Assembly: GCA_947174295.1 (NCBI GenBank)
Contig: CAMWIG010000021.1
Coordinates: 1-17,805 of the forward strand
Origin: an uncultured Alistipes sp.
GTDB taxonomy: Bacteria; Bacteroidota; Bacteroidia; Bacteroidales; Rikenellaceae
Length of the DNA: 17,805 bases
Direction of reading: 5' to 3'
The notes beneath the pieces are model-generated. The model was not told the DNA's origin, did no database searches, and was given only the letters and a program-made list of their open reading frames with translations. The translations under genes were made by a program, and so were the position numbers. Of this stretch, positions 1 through 6,960 are shown one piece after another (position 1 is the first letter of the stretch; each line of letters starts with the position of its first letter).

Positions 1-383
1 TTGATTACTACGTAGCCGTCCTCCATGTACTCCAACGCGCGGGCCTTGGAGTAGTACTCGCCGACGGGCTCCATGCGTATGGAGGTGAGAACCTTGGCCT
101 TCACGCCGTTGTCTTCGAGCGCCGACTGCAACGCCAGCGAGTTGATTATCGTGGCCAGCATGCCCATCTGGTCGCCCTTCACGCGGTCGAAGCCGCGGCG
201 GGCGCCCTGCAATCCGCGGAAGATGTTGCCGCCGCCGATGACGATTCCTATCTGCACGCCGGTGGCCGCAGCGTCGCGAATCTGCTCGGCGTAGGAGTGC
301 AGCACGTCGGTCGAAAGTCCGTATTTCTGCTCGCCTTGAAGCGACTCGCCGCTAAGTTTGAGCAATATTCTGTTGTATTTCAT
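1..383 (-). CDS. pyrH: UMP kinase PyrH, N-terminal part (runs off the left edge)
   Basis: Reading the minus strand from the ATG at 383 gives a protein beginning MKYNRILLKLSGESLQGE. It carries the bacterial UMP kinase hallmarks: the phosphate-binding KLSGESL segment (about residues 9-15), the glycine-rich VIGGGNIFRG segment, and the GDQMGMLATIINSLALQ helix. The family phosphorylates UMP to UDP in cytosolic pyrimidine synthesis, works as a hexamer and belongs to the amino acid kinase fold. About 127 codons are present; family members are around 235-240 residues, so the C-terminal half lies outside the window. The start is supported by the family N-terminus and by a -7 box about 25 bases upstream. 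It is divergent from dxs, with 101 bases between the start codons. Confidence 0.95.
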   Translation of the reverse strand, partial: MKYNRILLKLSGESLQGEQKYGLSTDVLHSYAEQIRDAAATGVQIGIVIGGGNIFRGLQGARRGFDRVKGDQMGMLATIINSLALQSALEDNGVKAKVLTSIRMEPVGEYYSKARALEYMEDGYVVI

Positions 384-407
384 AGTCGATAATATCTGTT
401 CCGACTA

Positions 408-438
408 CAAAGATAGAAAAGATTCCCCAATACGCAAT
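408..438 (-). promoter_or_regulatory. Bacteroidetes-type promoter for pyrH
   Basis: On the minus strand there is a -7 box TATCTTTG (415-408) preceded, after 19 bases, by ATTG (438-435). This fits the Bacteroidetes pattern TTTG-N19-21-TAnnTTTG with one -33 mismatch. It lies about 25 bases before the pyrH start. Confidence 0.6.
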
Positions 439-459
439 CCGATATTGAGCGATTTTTTC

Positions 460-467
460 TACCTTTG
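460..467 (+). promoter_or_regulatory. -7 promoter box for dxs
   Basis: TACCTTTG matches the Bacteroidetes -7 consensus TAnnTTTG and ends 17 bases before the dxs ATG, implying a very short leader. No good -33 TTTG is seen at the expected distance. Confidence 0.5.
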
Positions 468-484
468 TAACATCAACGACGACA

Positions 485-2365
485 ATGCAACGCAAGGAGT
501 ACAAATATCTCGATGCGGTCGACTCTCCGGCCGACTTGAAGCGCTTCGACCGCGAAGCGCTCCGGGCTTACTGCGACGAGCTGCGCCGCTACATCATCGA
601 ACAGTGCTCGGTCAATCCCGGGCATCTGGCGTCGAGTCTCGGCGCCGTGGAGCTCGCGGCGGCTCTGCACTACGTCTACGATACGCCGGCCGACAAGCTC
701 ATATGGGATGTCGGGCATCAGGCATATCCCCACAAAATCATCACCGGCCGCCGCGAGGCGTTCCGCCGCAAGCGCATGCTGGGCGGAATCAGCGGATTCC
801 CGCGCATGGCCGAGAGCGAGTACGACGCGTTCGGCGGAGGGCACTCCTCGGTTTCGATTTCGGCCGCGCTCGGAATGGCCAAGGCCGCCGAGCTGCGCGG
901 CGAGAAGCACAAGGTCGTAGCCGTCATCGGCGACGGCGCAATGACGGGCGGTCTCGCATTCGAGGGGCTGAACAACGCCGGCGCGAATCCGTCGACCGAC
1001 CTGCTGATAATACTCAACGACAACAACATGGCCATCGACCAGGCAACGGGAGCGCTGAAAAGCTACCTCGTGCGCATCACCACGTCGAGGTGCTACAACC
1101 GCATAAAGCGCCGCGCATGGCGCGTGCTGGCGCATGCTCCGATTCTGCTGCGGCTCTGCCAGAAAGCGGGGAATGCCGTAAAGCAGGGCCTGCTGAAAAA
1201 CAGCAACGTATTCGAGAGCTTCGACTTCCGATACTTCGGCCCGATAGACGGCCACAACATAGGCGAGCTGGTCGACACGCTCGCCGCGCTGCGCGAAATC
1301 GGTGGCCCGAAGCTGCTGCATGTCATGACGCAGAAGGGCAAGGGTTACTCCCCGGCCGAAAACGACCTGCCCGTGTGGCACGCTCCGGGGCGCTTCAATC
1401 CCGAGACGGGCGAGCGAATATCGGCGGCGGCTCCCGCGGCGAAGTATCAGGACGTGTTCGGACACACGCTGCTCGACCTGGCGCGCTCCGACTCCCGCGT
1501 AGTCGGCATCACGCCCGCCATGCCGTCGGGATGCTCGATGAACATACTCATGCGCGAGATGCCCGGGCGCTGCTTCGACGTCGGCATCGCCGAGGGGCAC
1601 GCCGTGACATTCTCGGCGGGTCTCGCCGCCGCAGGCATGGTTCCGTTCTGCAACATCTACTCCACCTTCATGCAGCGCGCATACGACAACGTTATACACG
1701 ACGTGGCGTTGCAGAACCTGCACGTGGTGTTCTGTCTCGACCGCGGAGGCCTGGTGGGAGAGGACGGCGCCACGCACCACGGCGCATTCGACATGGCATA
1801 CTTCGGTGCGATACCGAACATGATAGTCGCGGCTCCGGCCGACGAACGCGAACTGCGCGATATGATGTTCACCGCGCTGAACACCCCCGCTCCGTTCTCG
1901 ATTCGCTACCCGCGCGGCACGGGCGAGGGCGCCGAGTGGCGCGACATGCCGATGTCGATGATTCCCGCAGGCCGCGGACGCCGCATGCGCGAGGGCCGCG
2001 ACGTGGCCGTGCTCACCGTCGGCACGATGCTCGGCCCGGCCCGCAAGGCTGCCGATGACGCTGCGGCGCTGGGTGTCGACGCGGCAATCTACGACCTGCG
2101 TTTCATCCGTCCGCTCGACGAGGCGCTTCTGGATGAAGTGGGCTGCACGTTCCGGCACGTGGTTACCGTCGAGGACGGGTGTCTGCGCGGCGGAGTCGGC
2201 GAAGCCGTCACGGCATACTTCAACCGCCGCGGCTATCCGGCGAGCGTCCGCATGCTCGGCATCGGCGACGCATTCGTAGAGCACGGCACGCCCGCGGAGC
2301 TATACCGTCTGTGCGGATACGACCGCGAAGGCATTCTCGACGCCATAATGGCGGCCGCCCGATGA
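485..2365 (+). CDS. dxs: 1-deoxy-D-xylulose-5-phosphate synthase
   Basis: A 626-residue thiamine-diphosphate enzyme of the DXS family. The family condenses pyruvate with glyceraldehyde 3-phosphate, the first step of the MEP isoprenoid pathway; it also supplies thiamine and pyridoxal precursors in many bacteria. Visible motifs are the substrate-site His segments GHLASSLG (residue 47) and DVGHQAYPHK (residue 78), the ThDP/Mg site GDGAMTGG (149-156) with NDNNMAID about 30 residues later, and the central catalytic Glu370 in AEGHAVTFSAG. The C-terminal third is a transketolase C-terminal domain. Length matches the family (about 620-640). The ATG at 485 gives the normal N-terminus and sits just after a -7 box. 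In the Glu370 motif the residue after Glu is Gly, where E. coli has Gln. The gene is monocistronic as far as seen, convergent with the lipoprotein gene downstream. Confidence 0.96.
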   Translation: MQRKEYKYLDAVDSPADLKRFDREALRAYCDELRRYIIEQCSVNPGHLASSLGAVELAAALHYVYDTPADKLIWDVGHQAYPHKIITGRREAFRRKRMLGGISGFPRMAESEYDAFGGGHSSVSISAALGMAKAAELRGEKHKVVAVIGDGAMTGGLAFEGLNNAGANPSTDLLIILNDNNMAIDQATGALKSYLVRITTSRCYNRIKRRAWRVLAHAPILLRLCQKAGNAVKQGLLKNSNVFESFDFRYFGPIDGHNIGELVDTLAALREIGGPKLLHVMTQKGKGYSPAENDLPVWHAPGRFNPETGERISAAAPAAKYQDVFGHTLLDLARSDSRVVGITPAMPSGCSMNILMREMPGRCFDVGIAEGHAVTFSAGLAAAGMVPFCNIYSTFMQRAYDNVIHDVALQNLHVVFCLDRGGLVGEDGATHHGAFDMAYFGAIPNMIVAAPADERELRDMMFTALNTPAPFSIRYPRGTGEGAEWRDMPMSMIPAGRGRRMREGRDVAVLTVGTMLGPARKAADDAAALGVDAAIYDLRFIRPLDEALLDEVGCTFRHVVTVEDGCLRGGVGEAVTAYFNRRGYPASVRMLGIGDAFVEHGTPAELYRLCGYDREGILDAIMAAAR

Positions 2366-2523
2366 ACCGTCGTCGATCGGGAAACAGGAAATCATAAGTC
2401 ATACTGTCGCGAAGGCTGTTTTCGTCCGAGTGTCTTTTCGGGCGGAGACTTTGTCGACATCTCCCGCCGGCCGGGACGGAGTCGGCGGGAAAGGGTGCGT
2501 TTCGACGTGTTTGCCCGGTTCGA

Positions 2524-2553
2524 CGTGCCGTACCATGTCGTGCCGCACCGTGT
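2524..2553. repeat. Short 15-base tandem repeat between dxs and the lipoprotein gene
   Basis: Two adjacent 15-base units, CGTGCCGTACCATGT and CGTGCCGCACCGTGT, differ at three positions, and a partial third unit CGTGTCG follows. The surrounding spacer 2366-2629 contains no convincing gene. An 8-bp inverted repeat, TCCCGCCG/CGGCGGGA (2462-2490, loop 13), lies just before. Confidence 0.4.
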
Positions 2554-2580
2554 CGTGTCGTCTGCCGGTCGCAATGCAGA

Positions 2581-2605
2581 AGCCCTGCCGAAAATCGGCA
2601 GGGCT
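2581..2605. terminator. Hairpin between convergent dxs and lipoprotein gene, probable bidirectional terminator
   Basis: A perfect 10-bp stem AGCCCTGCCG/CGGCAGGGCT with loop AAAAT lies 24 bases beyond the lipoprotein stop and 215 bases beyond the dxs stop. It has no long T-tract on either side, so it is a good hairpin but an imperfect intrinsic terminator. Confidence 0.55.
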
Positions 2606-2629
2606 TCGTGTGCTGTATGAGAGGGTCGC

Positions 2630-5152
2630 CTATCGGCGGTTGGCCTGAGCGGCTGCGGAGACAGCGGCACGGCGTGCTGCGAGGTCGGAAACCTCGACCT
2701 TCGCCTTGACGGGGCGAACGTCGGCGATGCGGGTGCGGCGATAGCGGTTCACGCCGGTCTCGAACGCACCGCAGCTGACCGGCTCGGCCGGTGTGCCGAC
2801 GGATTTGTTGGCGATGACGTCGCTGTCCCAGCCGCGCGTCAGCACGAGTGCCGAGGTCGAAACGCCGGTGGCCCACAGCTGACCGCTGAAAATCTGGCCG
2901 ATAGTCATGCAGAAGGTCTTGCCGTTCTTGACGACGGGCTCGACGGTGAGAGTGTTGCCGTCGGCCGATACCGTAACGTCGAACGAGGTGATGTCCAGAT
3001 CGAAACCGTAGTCATCGTAAGAGGTGTACTGATAACCGGCCAGCATGAACGCCTGGTTGGATGCGAGGTACGATACGGGATACTCCCACAGGTCGCATAC
3101 CGGCACGGTGACCTTGTCGCCGTCGGCGATTTGCAGGAACCATTTCGGGCCGAAATCGACGAAGCAGTCGTCGGTCGAGTAGGTGTTGTAGGTGCTCGAT
3201 GTGAAGAGATCCCATGCCGACATGTAGTTCGTCTGGAACATGGTCATGTTGAGACCCTCGACGAGCAGACGGTTACGGCCCTTCACCGAAGCGGCGAAAC
3301 GCTCGGCGCACACCTTGAACTCCTCGTAGTAGGCGTCGGCCTTCTCCTTCGATACGCCGACCGCTGCGAATACGTCGTAAACATCCTGCGTCATTGCCGA
3401 AGGATAGTAGGGCGTGCCGTCGGTAATAGTGGTCTTAATCTTGCGCACGTTGCCGGTGCCGTCGGTGTAGGTCAGCGTCCAGTCGCCGGGCAGCGACGAG
3501 AAGAGCGACGAATTGACGGGTGCCTGGGCCGGGTATGCAATCGTGCGGTTGTCGGCATAGCTGGCCTCGCTGGCGGCGCCCTCCTCGTTGTAGGCGACGG
3601 CTACCATGCGGGTCAGGTCGTCGGCATAGGAGTAGAACATCATGTCGAGACCGGCATCGCTGTTTATCTTCTCGATGTCGCGCACCGTAAGGCCGGTGTT
3701 GCCGATATCTTCGATGAACTCGTTGTAGTTGCTGTAATAGCCTGCATTGAGATAGTAGACGAACTCCTTGGGACGCTCCACGGCATACTTGACCTGCGCG
3801 ACGTTCTTCGACGACGATTTCAGGTTGAACCATACGATGTTGGGGTTCTCCTCGTAACCTTCGGGAGCCGGGATGGCCGATACCTCGAACGACGGAGCGG
3901 GCTGCGTGCGCTCTGCGGGGTAGAAATCGTAGGTCACTATCTTCTGAGTCATGGGCGGTATGTCCTCGCAGCCGAACAGATAGAGGCGGTACTCCTGGCC
4001 GTAGACGAGGTCGCCCGACTCGATGGTCATAGGCTGCGTGGTGTCCTCGAAGTGGTCGAAACCGGCCATTTCGAGAACGAAGGCGTTCATGCCGATCTCG
4101 CCGAACGCCGAATACATCGCATCGAAGTCGTCGTTCTTGGCAAGCAGTGCGTAGAATACCATCTTGAACTCGGGGCACGGCTGTACGGTGAACCGGGCGC
4201 TCTTGGGCGTCAGCTCGTCGACCGTGAATTCGAGCGCATGCTGCGACTCGGCGGGAGGAGTGACGTTGCAATAGACGGTGGTGTGCTCGCCGGTCCAGAA
4301 CGGAGCCTCGGCCTCGGGGGTCATGTCCTCGTGGCTGGTTGCGGCCAGAGGTGCGATGCCGCCTCCGCCGGTGCTCGTCATATAGCCCTCGTAGTCGAAT
4401 GCCAGCTCGTAGGTGCCGTCGCCGTTGGGGATGCCTTCGCCGGCGATGATGACGAACGGAGTGCCGGGCAGGGCGAGCATGGTCTCGGTGTCGGCGGCGA
4501 GTGCGCCTATGCCTGCGTCTTCATCGTCCGACATGCCGGTGTAGACGACATCCGTGGATTCGTCGAAAGCGTACATGTTGGGGGAACCGTTCCAGTTGGT
4601 CAGCAGGTCGCCGGTCGTATATCCGAATTCGTTGATGTAGGCCCAGTAATACTCGCGCAGCATGACGGAGCAGATAATCGTTTTGCCCTCGGGCACCTCG
4701 ACATGGAAGCGGATGTCGCTGCACGAATCCTGCTCGTAGACGGTAATCAGACCTCCGAAGCCGTCGGTGCGGACCGTGAAGAGCTCGACGTCGCCCATGC
4801 CGGCCGCCGTGCGCACTGCGATGTAGACGTAGTTGTCGGCGTTGCCTTTCAGACCGCGCACGACGATATTCGTCTCGCCGTCGGAGAAGCTGCCCACGCG
4901 GCCGTTCATGAAGATTACGGCGGCATCGGGAAGCGATGCGTACTCCTCGTCGGCTACCACGACGGCGTATTCACCGGCGCCGTCGGCTGTGATCGTGAAT
5001 GTCGCCGTCGATGTGGACTGGTCGGCCAGAGCAACATTGACGACGCCTTTGCCGCCGCCGTTGTTCGTGCCGTTGTCGCTCGAACATGCGGACATGAATC
5101 CTCCTGCGAGGACGAATCCCAGCAAGACGAGATAAAAACAGAAACGTTTCAT
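2630..5152 (-). CDS. Large lipoprotein, probably exported to the outer membrane surface, function unknown
   Basis: 840 residues. The N-terminus is a type II signal peptide (basic MKRF, hydrophobic core, then MSAC with lipidated Cys23), followed by SSDNG and a Gly/Asn-rich linker. The acidic residue soon after Cys resembles the Bacteroidetes surface-export signal, so surface display is plausible. I see no recognised catalytic motif. The pattern of short hydrophobic strands suggests consecutive beta-sandwich (FN3-like) modules at about residues 45-130, 305-412 and 420-540. A separate C-terminal region at about 550-790 starts with a LPGDWTLTY strand. The last 40 residues form an unusual Arg/Ala-rich tail. 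Such proteins in gut Bacteroidales often serve in surface binding, but nothing here fixes a ligand. There is no SusC/SusD partner nearby, and it is transcribed alone. Confidence 0.85.
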   Translation of the reverse strand: MKRFCFYLVLLGFVLAGGFMSACSSDNGTNNGGGKGVVNVALADQSTSTATFTITADGAGEYAVVVADEEYASLPDAAVIFMNGRVGSFSDGETNIVVRGLKGNADNYVYIAVRTAAGMGDVELFTVRTDGFGGLITVYEQDSCSDIRFHVEVPEGKTIICSVMLREYYWAYINEFGYTTGDLLTNWNGSPNMYAFDESTDVVYTGMSDDEDAGIGALAADTETMLALPGTPFVIIAGEGIPNGDGTYELAFDYEGYMTSTGGGGIAPLAATSHEDMTPEAEAPFWTGEHTTVYCNVTPPAESQHALEFTVDELTPKSARFTVQPCPEFKMVFYALLAKNDDFDAMYSAFGEIGMNAFVLEMAGFDHFEDTTQPMTIESGDLVYGQEYRLYLFGCEDIPPMTQKIVTYDFYPAERTQPAPSFEVSAIPAPEGYEENPNIVWFNLKSSSKNVAQVKYAVERPKEFVYYLNAGYYSNYNEFIEDIGNTGLTVRDIEKINSDAGLDMMFYSYADDLTRMVAVAYNEEGAASEASYADNRTIAYPAQAPVNSSLFSSLPGDWTLTYTDGTGNVRKIKTTITDGTPYYPSAMTQDVYDVFAAVGVSKEKADAYYEEFKVCAERFAASVKGRNRLLVEGLNMTMFQTNYMSAWDLFTSSTYNTYSTDDCFVDFGPKWFLQIADGDKVTVPVCDLWEYPVSYLASNQAFMLAGYQYTSYDDYGFDLDITSFDVTVSADGNTLTVEPVVKNGKTFCMTIGQIFSGQLWATGVSTSALVLTRGWDSDVIANKSVGTPAEPVSCGAFETGVNRYRRTRIADVRPVKAKVEVSDLAARRAAVSAAAQANRR

Positions 5153-5198
5153 ATTAATAAAATTTGGTTAAAAAAAGAGTCATCACTAATCCCGGAGA

Positions 5199-5206
5199 CA
5201 AATATA
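5199..5206 (-). promoter_or_regulatory. -7 promoter box for the lipoprotein gene
   Basis: On the minus strand this reads TATATTTG, matching TAnnTTTG, 46 bases before the lipoprotein ATG. The leader between them is AT-rich. No clear -33 element is seen. Confidence 0.5.
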
Positions 5207-5692
5207 ACTAAAATTTTTGTGAAATCCTCGTTTTCGGACGCTTTATTTTCGTTGCAAAGCATTGATTTGCACGTCGAAGCAGTAGCCGGCAGGGGACGTA
5301 ATGACCATATTTGCTTCAATACGGGAACAACGCGACGCGGCATGCCGGCGGGCGGCGATTGTTAATTTTTCGCCGTACGGCCGGCACGTCGTGCGGTATT
5401 GCGGATAAGAGGCGGCGATTCGGGCCGTGGATTTTAATTTTTTTCATTTCGGGCGCTCCGACGCCGCCGAATCGGGACTAACTAACATCGGCTGCGGTGC
5501 GTATTTTGAATTTCACTCTCTTGCGCTTGCGGTGGAAGCCGGTGTCGGCTAATTATTTACATGGAAGGCGTGGTTTTCGTATGCCGGAGCGCGCATCCCG
5601 GCCGGCGGCAGAGCTCTTCGCCGGGGCGGATGGCCTGCCTGAGGACTGGGTTCGGTTTGGCCTCGCGCAGCGGCAGCAGCACTTGCGGCGGA
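5207..5692. other. Gene-poor spacer of about 490 bases
   Basis: Between the lipoprotein promoter and the SDR stop codon I find no open frame with credible protein character on either strand. There is an inverted repeat CGATTCGG (5417-5424) / CCGAATCG (5466-5473) around an AT-rich loop, and a short GGCGA/TCGCC stem near 5354-5374. Either could help end the leftward SDR transcript, but neither has a convincing T-tract. Confidence 0.5.
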
Positions 5693-6430
5693 CTATGCGT
5701 TGCGTATCGGGAGCCGCTCCCAGAGGAAGCGGGGGATAAGCCGCCAGAAAAAGACCAGAACGGAGTATCGGAAGTCGATGACGACAGTGCGCCGGCCGCG
5801 AAGTACGGCATTGCAGATGCGCCCGGCGACTCGCTCGGGACGCATAAGCATCGGGTAGCGTTTGCCGTCGTCGAGCAGCGCCGTTGCGACGAAGCCGGGG
5901 CGTATGTCGGTGAACCGTATGTCGAGGCGCTCCATGCGGGCGAGCTGCGCCAGGGAGTCGAGGTAGATGTTCTGAAAACGTTTCGAGGCCGAATAGGCTG
6001 CTGCGGCGCCGAGCCCGCGCGTTCCGGCTATCGAGCTCACGGCCGCTATGCGCCCTCCGCCGTGCGAGGCGAAGTAGCGGTAGGCTGCCGATATCATGCG
6101 CACGAACCCTGCGACGTTGGTCTGCGCGGTGTGCATCTCGACGCTCGCGTCGAGCCGGGGATTCTGAAAACCGATACCCGCCACATGGAGGTAGACATCC
6201 ATGCCGCCGATTCTCTCTATCAGGCGGTGCAGAGCCGGGACGGCATCCTCCGCCGTTATGTCGATGCGCTCCGCAGTGAAACTTCGCGGAGCCTCAGCGC
6301 ACAGGCGTTCGAGTTCCGCGGCACGCCGTCCGGCGATGCCGACCGTCCAGCCGGCGGCGGCGAAACGGCGCGCCGTTTCGAGCCCTATGCCCGACGTCGC
6401 GCCGACTATTACTATTCGTTTATTATCCAT
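5693..6430 (-). CDS. SDR-family NAD(P)-dependent oxidoreductase
   Basis: A 245-residue classical short-chain dehydrogenase. The Rossmann cofactor motif GATSGIG is at residues 10-16, the catalytic tetrad is Asn105 (TNVAG), Ser132/133 (SSIAG), Tyr146 and Lys150 (YSASK), and the RPGF segment is at 177-180. The structural NNAG motif has become HVAG (82-85). Arg35-Arg36 after the second strand suggests NADPH preference. A hydrophobic C-terminal stretch (about 216-239, with two Trp and several Phe) may touch the membrane. The start at 6430 (MDNKR) is chosen because it puts the glycine motif at the usual place; the frame stays open upstream but the added residues look non-coding. The substrate cannot be read from sequence. 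Confidence 0.88.
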   Translation of the reverse strand: MDNKRIVIVGATSGIGLETARRFAAAGWTVGIAGRRAAELERLCAEAPRSFTAERIDITAEDAVPALHRLIERIGGMDVYLHVAGIGFQNPRLDASVEMHTAQTNVAGFVRMISAAYRYFASHGGGRIAAVSSIAGTRGLGAAAAYSASKRFQNIYLDSLAQLARMERLDIRFTDIRPGFVATALLDDGKRYPMLMRPERVAGRICNAVLRGRRTVVIDFRYSVLVFFWRLIPRFLWERLPIRNA

Positions 6431-6599
6431 AAATAAAGATTCGAACGTCCGAAGCCTCCCGCGCGGCATACTGCTCCGCCCGTGAAACCCATAAGCCCCG
6501 CGCGGGCCGTCGCCGGCAGCGGACAACCCGCACATGACGGCCGCCCACAGACCCTCTGCGACGAACGAACGGCATGGTATGGCCTGCCCCGCCAGCAAC

Positions 6600-6650
6600 G
6601 GCAGCCGGCTCCGGCTTCGCACACTTAGTCGGGCCGCAGCTCCGGCTGCC
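6600..6650. other. 9-bp inverted repeat between the small membrane gene and the SDR gene
   Basis: GGCAGCCGG (6600-6608) is the exact reverse complement of CCGGCTGCC (6642-6650), with a GC-rich 33-base loop of further partial repeats. It lies immediately after the stop of the 70-residue gene on the minus strand and may act as a weak terminator or processing site. There is no T-tract. Confidence 0.35.
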
Positions 6651-6662
6651 TCAGCGACCGCT

Positions 6663-6875
6663 CTATCTGATATACTTTTTGGTGTCCTCTATATGGCGGC
6701 GTTTCTTCTTGGTGCCCTGGCGATACAGCATGACGACTGCCAGACAGACGAAGACTACCGGCAGAAACAGGTCGCCGGTCTTGCGGGTCGATGTCCACCA
6801 CACGATATTGATTGTGAGCCATGCAACGGTCACACACAGAAAAACGAATGCTACGGCGAATGTCTTCTTGTTCAT
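6663..6875 (-). CDS. Small two-helix membrane protein of unknown function
   Basis: 70 residues starting MNKKTFAVAF. Two hydrophobic segments (about residues 5-27 and 36-51) are separated by a short STRKTGD turn and followed by a strongly basic tail (RQGTKKKRRH...), so both ends are probably cytosolic. The frame is open further upstream, but those residues are Arg/Ser-rich low-complexity translation, so the ATG at 6875 is preferred. It lies 85 bases downstream of the recQ stop on the same strand with no -7 box between, so it may be read from the recQ promoter. No family is recognised. Confidence 0.72.
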   Translation of the reverse strand: MNKKTFAVAFVFLCVTVAWLTINIVWWTSTRKTGDLFLPVVFVCLAVVMLYRQGTKKKRRHIEDTKKYIR

Positions 6876-6960
6876 AATCGCGGACTTTAATTGTGTTTGC
6901 GCATCGGTGCCGCCTGCCGGTATCTGTCGGCCAGCGCACTGCCGACGGGCAGGGGAACCG

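Noticed and set aside
473..2284. 603-codon open frame on the minus strand opposite dxs
   Set aside because: Its translation is rich in His, Arg, Ala and Val with no domain pattern, and dxs on the other strand has all family motifs. Antisense frames stay open because of the GC-rich codon use.
2462..2490. TCCCGCCG/CGGCGGGA inverted repeat as the dxs terminator
   Set aside because: The stem is short with a 13-base loop and no T-tract; the 10-bp hairpin at 2581-2605 is the better candidate.
3131..5365. 744-codon open frame on the plus strand opposite the lipoprotein gene
   Set aside because: Same antisense effect; it runs over the lipoprotein promoter, and the minus-strand product has a signal peptide and lipobox.
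5561..6436. 291-codon plus-strand frame opposite the SDR gene
   Set aside because: The minus strand has the full SDR motif set; the plus frame shows none and merely mirrors it.
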